A stretch of 54,516 nucleotides of DNA, from contig NZ_JAIMCB010000022.1 in the NCBI RefSeq assembly GCF_025499425.1, forward strand, positions 1-54,516, in the 5' to 3' direction. The stretch's first letter is position 1, and the number at the start of each line of letters is the position of its first letter. Source of the DNA: Acidiferrimicrobium sp. IK (GTDB taxonomy: Bacteria; Actinomycetota; Acidimicrobiia; Acidimicrobiales; Palsa-688). Both the position numbers and the translations under genes were made by a program. Shown here in pieces: positions 26,877-34,908 of this stretch. The notes under the pieces were generated by a model. The model saw only the letters and a program-made list of their open reading frames with translations, searched no databases and was not told the DNA's origin.

Positions 26877-27364
26877 TGGCCTACCTGCTGGACTCGAACG
26901 TCTTCATCCAGGCGAAGAACCTGCATTACGGCTTCGATTTCTGCCCGGCCTTCTGGGACTGGATCGACCAAGCGCACCAGGGCGGGCTCGTCTTCAGCGT
27001 CGACAGCGTGCGTACCGAGCTCATCGGTGGCGGCGATGAGCTGGCCGAGTGGGCCGCCGAGCGAGTGGCCGGCTTCTTCCTCGAGCCCGACCCTCCAACG
27101 GTGCCGAGCCTGCGGGCAGTGAGCGCCTGGGCCAGCGCCGGAGGCTATGACCCCGCGGCGGTATCGACGTTTCTTCAGGTCGCCGACTACTACCTCGTGG
27201 CCCAAGCGCATGCCCATGACCACACCGTCGTCACCCACGAGGTGGTCGCCAACACTCTCAGGCGGATCAAGATCCCCAACGCGTGCATCGGCGTGGGAGT
27301 GCGGTGCGTGACACCGTTCCAGATGCTGCGATCCGAGCACGCCCGGTTCGTCATCGGGGCGTGA
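26876..27364 (+). CDS. DUF4411 PIN-like toxin
   Basis: 162 residues. The start 'MAYLLDSNVFIQAKN' places Asp6 at the first metal-binding position of a PIN-like nuclease. 'VDSVRTELIGGGDELAEW' supplies a central acidic residue, 'QVADYYLVAQAHAHDHTVVTHE' the third cluster and 'IPNAC' the typical DUF4411 end. These proteins are probable RNases neutralised by a COG2856-type partner, here the overlapping upstream gene. It is last in the plus-strand run of nuclease, methyltransferase, peptidase and toxin, and faces the convergent helicase gene 79 bases away. All acidic positions seem present, so it is likely active. RNase activity is inferred from the family. Confidence 0.82.
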   Translation: MAYLLDSNVFIQAKNLHYGFDFCPAFWDWIDQAHQGGLVFSVDSVRTELIGGGDELAEWAAERVAGFFLEPDPPTVPSLRAVSAWASAGGYDPAAVSTFLQVADYYLVAQAHAHDHTVVTHEVVANTLRRIKIPNACIGVGVRCVTPFQMLRSEHARFVIGA

Positions 27365-27443
27365 AACCCCCGTCCCGACGAACCCCGCTCGGGCATCCTG
27401 CCTTCGGTCCGCTGCGCGGCGCTGGGCGGTCAAACGGCGGGTG

Positions 27444-30167
27444 CTACGTCCGAGCCGCCGCGCACACGGTCCGCACCTCGCATCGTCGGCACTGCGCTCC
27501 TGGCGAGGGAGTGAAGTCCCGGTCCCGCAACCGCTGCGTTGCTGAGCGCACGGTGTCCTCCGCTGCCTGCAAGGTCGCGGGTTGCACGTCGACGGGGTCC
27601 CGGGCGCCGGCCTTTAGGTCGTGGACGTAGGCGCCTCGGATGTCGAGTCCCTCGCGGCGTCCCGCGTCGGCGTACACCTGCAGCTGGAGGTCGTGGTCGT
27701 CGCCGGGCCGGGTGGAGGTCTTGTAGTCGAGGATGGCCAGGTTGGTTGCCACGCCGCCCTCATGGTCCAAGATGACATCGGCCCGGCCCAAGACGGTGAC
27801 ACCGTCGAGGTGCAGCTCGAAGGGCCGTTCGGTCTCCCACACCCGGTGTAGGTCGTCACCGTGACTGGTGCAGTACTCCACGATCAGTCGGCGAGCGGCG
27901 TCCTTCAGGAGGCGATGCGCCGGCTTGTTGGCTGTCGGGAGGAAGAAGCTACCGTCCAACAGACGCTCGATGTCCGCCGCTCCGGGCACCGCACCGGTGC
28001 GAGCGGTGTAGTCGGCCACGGTGCGCAGCGTGTGGTGGACGGCCTTGCCGTAGCCGAGCTCGGGGGCCAGGCGTGGCTTGAAGCCAAGCAGGGTCCGGAG
28101 CCGGTAGGCCATGGCGCAATCGAGGTACGCCGCCAGTTCGCTGTAGGTGATCTCGAGCGTCGTGTCGGCGACGGTCGTGGCCTCGGCCGTCGGTGCGGCG
28201 ACGACGGCAGGGTCGAGGTCGTGGTCGTCGAGGGACAGGTAGTAGGGCGACGCAGCGACGGCCCGCGTGGTCACCCGCTCGTGACGGGACACCGACAGCC
28301 AATCCCGGGCTCGTGTCATGGCAACGTAGAACAGGCGTCGCTCGTCAGCGTCGCTCCCCTCGTACCGGGCGGCCGGGAAGAGATCGCGTGGCACGAGCCA
28401 ATCCCCGACCGTGCCGGTCCTTCGGGACGGGAACCGCCCGGCGGTCATGGACGGCACGAACACTGCCGGCCACTCGAGGCCCTTCGCTCGGTGGACGGTG
28501 GTCAGGTCGATGGCGTCGAGGGCAACGTCGGCCTCCCCGTCGAAGCCCTCATAGGCGCCTTGGGCGTAGTTGACGATGTGGATGGCCAGGTTGCGGTAGT
28601 ACCAGTCGCCACGGTCCTGCCCACCCACCTGCTCGCCTGGGGTGTCGACATCGACACGGGCGCGGCGACGGACCGATTCGTAGTCAGCGAGGAGTGCGGA
28701 GAAACGGGCCAGGGTGCCCAGACGGTTCACTTGCAGCGGATCGGTCAGGTCCCAGCGGCGAACACCCAACTCGCCGAGCAATTCGTAGAGCTCACCGACC
28801 AGATCTGCTGTGCGGTCCTTCGCCGGCACGGCGCCCCGCCATTCTCGGAGCAGCCGACGGAGGCGGTTGACTGCAGGGCCGTCCAGGTCGAAGACGTGGC
28901 GGTACTCCTCGAGCAGATCACCCTCGTGGAGCAACGCCCCTGGCCCGAACGCCGCCCTCCACTCGATGTCGGTCATCCACGCGAAGGTCTTGCCGAGCAC
29001 TTGGGCTTCGGGCTGGTCGAACAGCCCGGTCCGCCCTCCGGGCTGGACCGGGACGTCGAACGAGTTGAACGCGTCGACCAGCGCCCGGTAGGCCGCCCGG
29101 CTCCGGACCAGGATCGCCATGTCCCGGTACGCGACGCCGTTGTCACGGGCGTCGAGGACCAGGTTGGTGATCCAGCCCGCTTCCTCCGCCTCGGTCTCTG
29201 CCCGCCATGCGACAACCTCCGAGGCGCCGCTCGGCGGCCGGGCTACGCCCATCGCTTTGTCGAGTCGCCCGGGGATCGTCGATGCGAAGCGGTTCGCAGC
29301 AGCGACGATGCCGGGGCGACTCCGACGGTTGGTGGTGATCTCGAAGGTCGCGACGTCGGGGTAGCGGTCAACGAAGGTGACGATGTTGCCGACGTCAGAT
29401 CCGCGCCACTGGTAGATGGCCTGGTCGTCATCACCGACCACGCACAACGCCGTGTGGGGTCCGGTGAGAAGCCGGATGAGTCGCTCTTGTGCCGGGTTGA
29501 CGTCTTGGTACTCGTCGACGATGAGATGTCGAAGCTCGGCATGGACTGCACCGGCCACCTGCTGGTCCCCGAGGGCCTCGACGGTCAGCGCGATCTGCTG
29601 GCCGTAGGTGAGCAGCCGGTACCGCTCCAGCGTGGCCAGGTATTCCGCCAGGACCGAACGGAAGGGTTCGGGCAGAGTTCTCGGGTCGAGCAGCTCGTTA
29701 TCAACGATCTCGGCGCCGGCCAGGAACCGGCTGATGGATCCGAACAGCCGGTTGCGAGGATCGAGCTGCTTCAGGTTGAGCCGGGTTGCCTCCCGGGCCA
29801 AGAACGCCGTGACTTCGTGCTCGTCAAGGACGTCGTAGGTCTCGTAGCGGGGGACGACTTTCTGCAGAAGCCGGAAGCAGTAGGCGTGGATGGTCCCTAC
29901 GAAGAGGGCACCGAGCTGATCCAGCACGGCGACGCCAAGCCGCTCCTCGGCCCGTTCGGCGATCCGCCGGCGTAACTCTGCGGCAGCGCGCTCGGTGAAT
30001 GTGAACGCCACGATGCCAGCCGGCGCAACTCCGTCAGCCAACAGGCCCACCACGCGCTGCGACACCACCTCCGTTTTTCCTGAGCCGGCCGAGGCGATGA
30101 TTTGCAGGTGCCCACCGCGGTAACGAACGGCGCCGAGCGCGTCCCCGTCCAGCACCGGCCCTCCCAT
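27444..30167 (-). CDS. UvrD/AddA-like helicase with C-terminal PD-(D/E)XK nuclease
   Basis: 907 residues from ATG 30167; a TTG six codons upstream is possible. An SF1A helicase of the UvrD/PcrA type is evident: Walker A 'ASAGSGKTEVV' (Lys31), motif Ia 'VAFTFTERAAAEL', Walker B 'LIVDEYQDVNP', motif III 'VVGDDDQAIYQWRGS', motif V region 'TVHRAKGLEWPAVFVP' and motif VI 'LFYVAMTRARDWL'. The last 250 residues are a RecB-type nuclease: 'VLGRADVILDHEGG' and 'AILDYKTS' (D...DxK). A Cys upstream ('YLDCAMAYRLR') and three near the end ('CRRCEVRTVC') fit the Fe-S cluster of AddB/Cas4-type nucleases. It would process DNA ends in repair or defence. It lies 62 bases after the ATPase gene on the same strand, suggesting an operon. 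Confidence 0.88.
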   Translation of the reverse strand: MGGPVLDGDALGAVRYRGGHLQIIASAGSGKTEVVSQRVVGLLADGVAPAGIVAFTFTERAAAELRRRIAERAEERLGVAVLDQLGALFVGTIHAYCFRLLQKVVPRYETYDVLDEHEVTAFLAREATRLNLKQLDPRNRLFGSISRFLAGAEIVDNELLDPRTLPEPFRSVLAEYLATLERYRLLTYGQQIALTVEALGDQQVAGAVHAELRHLIVDEYQDVNPAQERLIRLLTGPHTALCVVGDDDQAIYQWRGSDVGNIVTFVDRYPDVATFEITTNRRSRPGIVAAANRFASTIPGRLDKAMGVARPPSGASEVVAWRAETEAEEAGWITNLVLDARDNGVAYRDMAILVRSRAAYRALVDAFNSFDVPVQPGGRTGLFDQPEAQVLGKTFAWMTDIEWRAAFGPGALLHEGDLLEEYRHVFDLDGPAVNRLRRLLREWRGAVPAKDRTADLVGELYELLGELGVRRWDLTDPLQVNRLGTLARFSALLADYESVRRRARVDVDTPGEQVGGQDRGDWYYRNLAIHIVNYAQGAYEGFDGEADVALDAIDLTTVHRAKGLEWPAVFVPSMTAGRFPSRRTGTVGDWLVPRDLFPAARYEGSDADERRLFYVAMTRARDWLSVSRHERVTTRAVAASPYYLSLDDHDLDPAVVAAPTAEATTVADTTLEITYSELAAYLDCAMAYRLRTLLGFKPRLAPELGYGKAVHHTLRTVADYTARTGAVPGAADIERLLDGSFFLPTANKPAHRLLKDAARRLIVEYCTSHGDDLHRVWETERPFELHLDGVTVLGRADVILDHEGGVATNLAILDYKTSTRPGDDHDLQLQVYADAGRREGLDIRGAYVHDLKAGARDPVDVQPATLQAAEDTVRSATQRLRDRDFTPSPGAQCRRCEVRTVCAAART

Positions 30168-30229
30168 CCCACCAGTATGCGCCAATCGGCTGCCGGTGAG
30201 TAGGAGTTAGGCAATAGCAAGGACCCGTG

Positions 30230-31345
30230 TCAGATGTCAGCGACGGCGTGGTCGCGTAAGTACTCCCGGAGGTAAGGGAGGGCGAAGTCGACGTAGCCGT
30301 GGCGGACGGGCTCGATGAGCTCAGCGGCGATGAGACGCAGCCGGTACTGGGACGCGTAGTTGACGTCGACGTCCAACCGGCGTTGGATGTCGGCCATCTT
30401 CGACGGGCCGTCGTCTTTGGCCATCGCTAGGAGAAATGACTTGTCGATGGTCGAGGCGTCTTTCAGCGCCGGCTCGTAGACGAGTGCCCCGAGCCGGCGG
30501 AGCGCACGCGCGACTCCTTCTGCAGCGTCTGCTGTCGAGATCGACCGTACCTTTGGGTGCAGACGCCAGGTCTGCGCCCCGACCAGCTGGATCAGGAACG
30601 GGTAGCCCCTGGTGCCTTCGACCATGATCTCGAGTGCTTCGGGGTCGATCCGCCGCCCGGATGCCTCGGTGGGCTCTTGGATCGCCCGGCGGACACCTTC
30701 CTTGCCGACGGATCCGAGCGCGTGGCGCTCTGCCCTGCGGAGGAACGTGAGGACGTTGTCGTTGACGACATCGCTCACCGCGGACGTGAGGCCTGCGCCG
30801 ACGAATGCCAAGTTGCGCTCCTCTCGGAAGGCGTGCTGGACGGTTGTTGCCAGCTCTCGTAGCTCACCGATCTGGTCTCGGTGGATCTCGTCGAGGGTGA
30901 TCAGCAGGCCGGTCTCGTTCCCGGCGAGGAGGTCGGTCAGCCGCTGGATCCGGTCTCGCAAGCTGGAGTCGGGCACGTGGGTGTCTTCCGTCTCCCAGGT
31001 CACTGCTCCAGAACTGAGAGGTCCGGTGATTCCGCTGATCCGACGCTTCACGGCGTCAGGATCGAGCTCGGCGAGGAGCCTGGGCAGGTGCTGGCGGGCG
31101 ATGCGCTCCACGAATCCCGGCGACGCCGTCTCCGACACTACGAGCCACCCAAGCTGACGGGCTTGGGCCTCCACGGCGTTGAGCATCACGGTTTTACCCG
31201 CGCCGCGCGCGCCGGTGTAGAGGGTGGCCCTTCCCGCAGAACCAGGCCCGTCCTCCAGCGCCTCGACGAACTGCTCGATCAAGGGGTCTCTCCCGGCCAG
31301 CAGGGGCGGGCTGACCCCGAAGCTAGGCTTGAAGGGGTTGGCCAC
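30230..31345 (-). CDS. AAA/STAND-type ATP-binding protein with C-terminal winged helix
   Basis: 371 residues. Walker A is 'YTGARGAGKTVML' (Lys51), Walker B 'GLLITLDEIHRD', sensor-like 'LAFVGAGL', and a lid region 'RGYPFLIQLVGAQTW'. The C-terminal 80 residues look like a winged helix ('SKMADIQRRLDVDVNYASQYR', quoted in part; 'LIEPVRHGYVDFALP'). The architecture resembles the ORC/Cdc6-like and DUF815-type ATPases that often accompany nucleases in accessory regions. It starts about 24 bases from an array of four TTAGA repeats. A decayed second copy of the same family lies just upstream (31410-31910), so the locus once had tandem paralogues. It precedes the UvrD-nuclease gene, and I infer joint action on DNA, but no specific system name fits. 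Confidence 0.78.
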   Translation of the reverse strand: MANPFKPSFGVSPPLLAGRDPLIEQFVEALEDGPGSAGRATLYTGARGAGKTVMLNAVEAQARQLGWLVVSETASPGFVERIARQHLPRLLAELDPDAVKRRISGITGPLSSGAVTWETEDTHVPDSSLRDRIQRLTDLLAGNETGLLITLDEIHRDQIGELRELATTVQHAFREERNLAFVGAGLTSAVSDVVNDNVLTFLRRAERHALGSVGKEGVRRAIQEPTEASGRRIDPEALEIMVEGTRGYPFLIQLVGAQTWRLHPKVRSISTADAAEGVARALRRLGALVYEPALKDASTIDKSFLLAMAKDDGPSKMADIQRRLDVDVNYASQYRLRLIAAELIEPVRHGYVDFALPYLREYLRDHAVADI

Positions 31346-31368
31346 AGGATCGATCCTACCCCGGCTGG

Positions 31369-31403
31369 TTAGAGCGCTTTAGAGTTTTTAGAGGTCTTTA
31401 GAT
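31369..31403. repeat. Four helically phased TTAGA repeats upstream of the ATPase gene
   Basis: TTAGAG, TTAGAG, TTAGAG and TTAGAT begin at 31369, 31379, 31388 and 31398, so spacing is 9-10 bases, about one helix turn. The AT-rich array stands out in GC-rich DNA and ends 24 bases before the start codon of the minus-strand ATPase gene. It is a likely promoter or operator array. Confidence 0.6.
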
Positions 31404-31409
31404 GCGCAC

Positions 31410-31910
31410 CGCAGGCCACGAGACTTCGGCGATCCTCAGCGGTGGAGATCGGGGAGGCGGCCACGACGTGTACTTCGTCGACGGTGACGAGAAGTCCGCT
31501 ACGGCGGGAGCGGGCGAACTCCCCTGCGGTTAGCGGCAGGCGTTTCAGGCGGTCATTCGGGTCGCTTTGGCGGAGCGGGACGCAGTCGGCTTGGCGTCGG
31601 CGCGCACCACGCCGAGGTTGACGGTGAGCTCCTTGTCGAGGTCACGCAGAAGCCGCCCGGTTCGACTCCACGCTCGAGTGGCCGCGCCCGGCAGCTTGTC
31701 CACGAGCGACCCCACGAGATCGTCGTCGGGGGTCGCCTGGTGGGTGAGTACCGGCCACCAAAACTCGCTGGACACGCCCCGCTCGATCTCGTTGAGGAGG
31801 ACGGTCCTGCCGATGCCTCGATCGCCGATGCCGACGCCGACGCCGGCCTGGCGCAAGGCGGGGGACTGCGGTCCGGCTCGAAGTGGGGTGGCGCAGCGCC
31901 TCGTGGCCAC
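31410..31910 (-). pseudogene. Decayed paralogue of the AAA/STAND ATPase
   Basis: The frame 31545-31910 reads 'GIGDRGIGRTVLLNEIERG' and 'LLRDLDKELTVNLGVV', an equivalent of the intact neighbour's 'GARGAGKTVMLNAVEA', but with the Walker A Lys replaced by Arg. It stops at 31545. In another frame, 31419-31540, 'LPLTAGEFARSRRSGLLVTVDEVHVV' (quoted for position only in part) resembles the neighbour's Walker B segment 'GLLITLDEIH', so the gene continues after a frameshift or deletion. The N-terminal strand and the whole C-terminal winged helix are missing. It follows the mcrC remnant directly. The relationship to the intact ATPase is seen by eye; the order of events is unknown. Confidence 0.6.
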
Positions 31911-33193
31911 CTACTTCCCGTTCGTGCAATTCCTCTCGGAGGTGGCCAGCGCCGGCGGGACTGCCCGTAGTCGGCCATCAGGTCGGCGATCGTGATCCTC
32001 GATTGATGGCGGCGGAGATCTGGCGGCGAGGCCGTCCACGTCAGCCAGGATCTGTAGCGGGCTGGCTTGGAGGTCGAGGGTGTGGGCAGTGATGGTGATC
32101 CCGGTGTTGCGGATGCGCCAGTGTCTCGATGCCTCGTTGCCCTTGGCGTAGACGAGGTGGCCCTGGTCGAGGAGGAGTGCGGTGGTGTAGGCGAGGAGCT
32201 GGTAGAGGTCGGCGTCGGGGAAGCCCCACGGCTTCTCGGGTTTGTACTTGGCGTCGATGACCGCGGCGGGGTGTCGGGTGATGTACCAGACCAGGTCCGG
32301 CCTCATCTTCACTTCGGATGCCTCGTCCAGGTAGTTCGGATCCTGGGCCGCGACGTTGCCTTCGATCGCTGCCAGGGCGATGCCGAGGGCGGCGGTGGCG
32401 AAGTCCTCGAAGACTTTGTACATGTCGACGAGGAAGCCTTGGAGGCGGATGCCACCGGGGCCGTGCTCGACGGCGCCGCCGGCGAGGATCAGCTCGGCCA
32501 GCCAGAGGGCGTCGTGGTAGCGGGCGTTGAGCCGGGTCGGCTGCCACGCCGGAAGACTCCCTCCTGAGGTCAGGGGAGTTACGTCGAGGTCGTGGCGCGG
32601 CCGACGGACGCGCAGCCGGGTGGCGGGGCCGACGCCGGGGAGGATGGCGAGCCGGTCGCTGGCGGCGCGCAGGATGCGGTTCTCGGCGATGTCGGTGGTG
32701 TGGTCGTCGTAGCGGACCAGGAGGGGGACAGCGATGCCGTACTGGCGGCGCAGCTGGTCGTCGGTCCGCAGGCGGCCTCGGAGGACCGGGCTGGCCTCGT
32801 CGACCTGGCGGTAGCCCTGGAGGAGGCCGGCGGCGATGGCTCGTTCGGCCTGGGTGGCGTAGGCGTCGGCGAGCAGCGGTACGAGTTCGCCGTCGGGCAG
32901 GTAGCTGACGAGGTCGCCGACCTGCCATCCCGGTTTCTTGGCGTACCCGAGCAGCCAGAGGAGCCTCGCCACGGGCACCTTCGGGCGCACCCAGACAGTG
33001 ACACCGTCGAGGCGCACGACGCCCACCTTGCCGGCGTCACGGACCTCCCACCGGCCGGGCCCGAGCGGCGCTACTGCGCAGACCCCCGCTTCGGCCAAGC
33101 GGTAGGCGGTGCGTTCGTCGAGTTCGACGACTGCTGGTGGGCCGCCTCCTGGAGCCGGATGTCGCTCCCCGGGCCGGCGGGGTCAGTCGGCAT
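31911..33193 (-). pseudogene. mcrC: McrC-like restriction subunit with 5' frameshift
   Basis: The main frame (from TTG 33098) carries an McrC protein: 'VRLDGVTVWVRPKVPVARLLWLLGY', quoted only for position, then 'DIAENRILRAA', 'LNARYHDALWLAELIL', 'VDMYKVFEDFATAAL', and the PD-(D/E)XK nuclease 'MRPDLVWYI' with 'AVIDAKYKPEKPWG'. The real start is ATG 33193: 'MPTDPAGPGSDIRLQE' is in another frame and is followed, after a one-base loss near 33145, by 'GGPPAVVELDERTAYRLAEAG' in the main frame. The start overlaps the end of the mcrB remnant, as in normal mcrBC operons. Internal initiation at TTG could still give a protein lacking about 30 residues, but mcrB is also destroyed, so the system is probably dead. 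Confidence 0.75.
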
Positions 33194-33379
33194 TCCCGTC
33201 GTTTTCCCCGCCCCTTTCGGCTGGGGCGTGCTCGGGAGTCACGCCGACCGTCCGAAGGAGATCTTCGAGGGGGAACCGGTTGGCCACGCGTTCCACTCCC
33301 CGAAGAAGTGGTCCTGGAGCAGGGGAAGGATGGCGGTGCGCCAGATGCGGTGGAGTGGAGGGACGACCAGTTCCAGCGG
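33183..33379 (-). pseudogene. mcrB: McrB C-terminal remnant
   Basis: Only the tail of McrB, the GTPase motor of the modified-DNA restriction system, remains. 'HRIWRTAILPLLQDHFFGEW' is in one frame and 'ERVANRFPLEDLLRTVGV' in the next; a one-base indel near 33291 separates them. A stop in frame lies at 33380-33382 and no GTPase motifs exist upstream, because the MFS gene of the metabolic locus ends at 33411. The break therefore marks the right edge of the defence island. Confidence 0.68.
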
Positions 33380-33410
33380 TCACTGCACGCTCAGCGCGGT
33401 GGATCGAGGC

Positions 33411-34808
33411 TCAGATGGCGGCCGCCTCGGTGGACGCAGATTCCGCCGCCGGTGTGGTGCCGGCCCACGTGGCGCCCAGGCCGACCAGAGCGACCGCCGT
33501 GCACCCAGCGAAGAGCGGACCGTAGAGATCCCCCGAGCTGAGCACCGCCGCCACCCAGCACCCGCCGAGGGCGGAGCCGGCGAAGCGCAGCAGATTAAAG
33601 AGGCCTATCCCGGCGCCCAGCCTTCCGGCGGTGGAGCGGGTGGCCCCGGTGGCGGCTGGAGTCTGGACCATGGCCACCCCGCATCCGGCCATTACCAAGA
33701 GGGCGATCAGCGCCAGCGAGGCGTGAGCCGGATGATTGAGCAGGACTCCCAGCCCGGCCAAGGCTGCGGCCAGGATGGACAAGCCGAGGCGGATGGTGCG
33801 TCGAGGTCCGAAGACATCGATGGCCACGCCCGACAGGGGGGAGAGCACGGTCATGGTCGCCGGCAGGGCGAATAAGTACAAGCCGACCGCTGCGGGTGAG
33901 ACGCCGCTGCCCGCTGCCAGGTTCAGCGGTACTGCAAGCATGACGGCGGCGAAGCAGAACATCTGGGCGATGACTGCTACTGAGCTGCGCAGGAACGACG
34001 GCTCCGACAACAACGACGGAGGAAGGAACGGTGGGTCGAAGCGGTGGCTGGCCCGCACGTACATGCCCATGGACACCAGGCCCGCCACCGCCATTGGGGC
34101 GCCAACAATCAGTGCCGTGCCGCCCACCGGAGCCATGGCCGCGGCCGAGAGCAACAGACCGGCTCCGAGCGTGATCGAGCTGGCGCCGCGCCACTCGATG
34201 GCGGACCGGCCCGGTGGGGTCTCGGGCACCAGCCGCAACGCCGCGATCAACCCGATGATCGCCACCGGCACGCTCGGCCAGAAGATGGCTCGCCACGATA
34301 ACCATCCGGCCAACGCCCCCGACAGCAGCGGCGCGGTGGCCTGGCCCAGACCGTTGGCCGCTGACCACAGCCCGAGTCCTCGCCCCCGTCGCGCCGGGCC
34401 GTAGATCTGGGTGGTGAGGGCCATCACGTTGGGCAGAATGGCTGCCGTGGCCGCCCCCTGGATCACCCGGAATGCCACGAGCAGGGTCAGGTTGGGGGCT
34501 ACGGCCGCTCCGGCCGAGCCCACGGCCAAAGCGGCCAGGGCCGCGCAGAAGACCCGTCGTCGGCCGAAGTGGTCGCCGGCCCAGCCGGTGACCGGCATCA
34601 GTGCCGCGAAGGTCACGTTGAACGACACCACCACCAGGAACCCCAGGGACAGGGGCACGTGCAGGCCGCCCATGATCTGCTTAAGCGGGACGTTGACGAT
34701 GTTGTTGCTTAGTGTGCCGACGAACGAGCCGAGCAGCAGCGGGGTCTGCACGAGCCACTCCGCCCGGCGGGACCCGAACGATCCCGGTTGCAGCCCTCCG
34801 CGGTTCAC
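33411..34808 (-). CDS. MFS transporter (DHA2-like drug/metabolite exporter)
   Basis: 465 residues with about 12-14 hydrophobic segments. The MFS signature between helices 2 and 3 is present ('GWAGDHFGRRRVFCAAL'), as is 'LLVAFRVIQGAATAAILPNVMAL', the motif C-type region of DHA families, and a second half signature 'DVFGPRRTIRLG'. It probably exports a drug or metabolite using the proton gradient. It is the last gene on the minus strand before the island border. It is separated by 100 bases from the PucR-type regulator, so the two may be co-transcribed, or it may have its own promoter. The GTG start is chosen because the first helix begins some 20 residues later. The substrate cannot be predicted; export of a toxic pathway intermediate is possible given its position. 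Confidence 0.85.
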   Translation of the reverse strand: MNRGGLQPGSFGSRRAEWLVQTPLLLGSFVGTLSNNIVNVPLKQIMGGLHVPLSLGFLVVVSFNVTFAALMPVTGWAGDHFGRRRVFCAALAALAVGSAGAAVAPNLTLLVAFRVIQGAATAAILPNVMALTTQIYGPARRGRGLGLWSAANGLGQATAPLLSGALAGWLSWRAIFWPSVPVAIIGLIAALRLVPETPPGRSAIEWRGASSITLGAGLLLSAAAMAPVGGTALIVGAPMAVAGLVSMGMYVRASHRFDPPFLPPSLLSEPSFLRSSVAVIAQMFCFAAVMLAVPLNLAAGSGVSPAAVGLYLFALPATMTVLSPLSGVAIDVFGPRRTIRLGLSILAAALAGLGVLLNHPAHASLALIALLVMAGCGVAMVQTPAATGATRSTAGRLGAGIGLFNLLRFAGSALGGCWVAAVLSSGDLYGPLFAGCTAVALVGLGATWAGTTPAAESASTEAAAI

Positions 34809-34908
34809 CGGATCAGGTTGGAATCAACCCCCGGGCAAATCAACGAGCGTTCTGCACAAAACCGACGGACTCGATTAGCCACCCTGCCCTACCCGCGGTA
34901 GGCGACGT

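Noticed and set aside
27861..29975. 704-codon plus-strand frame opposite the UvrD-like gene
   Set aside because: No motifs; the minus strand shows the complete helicase set.
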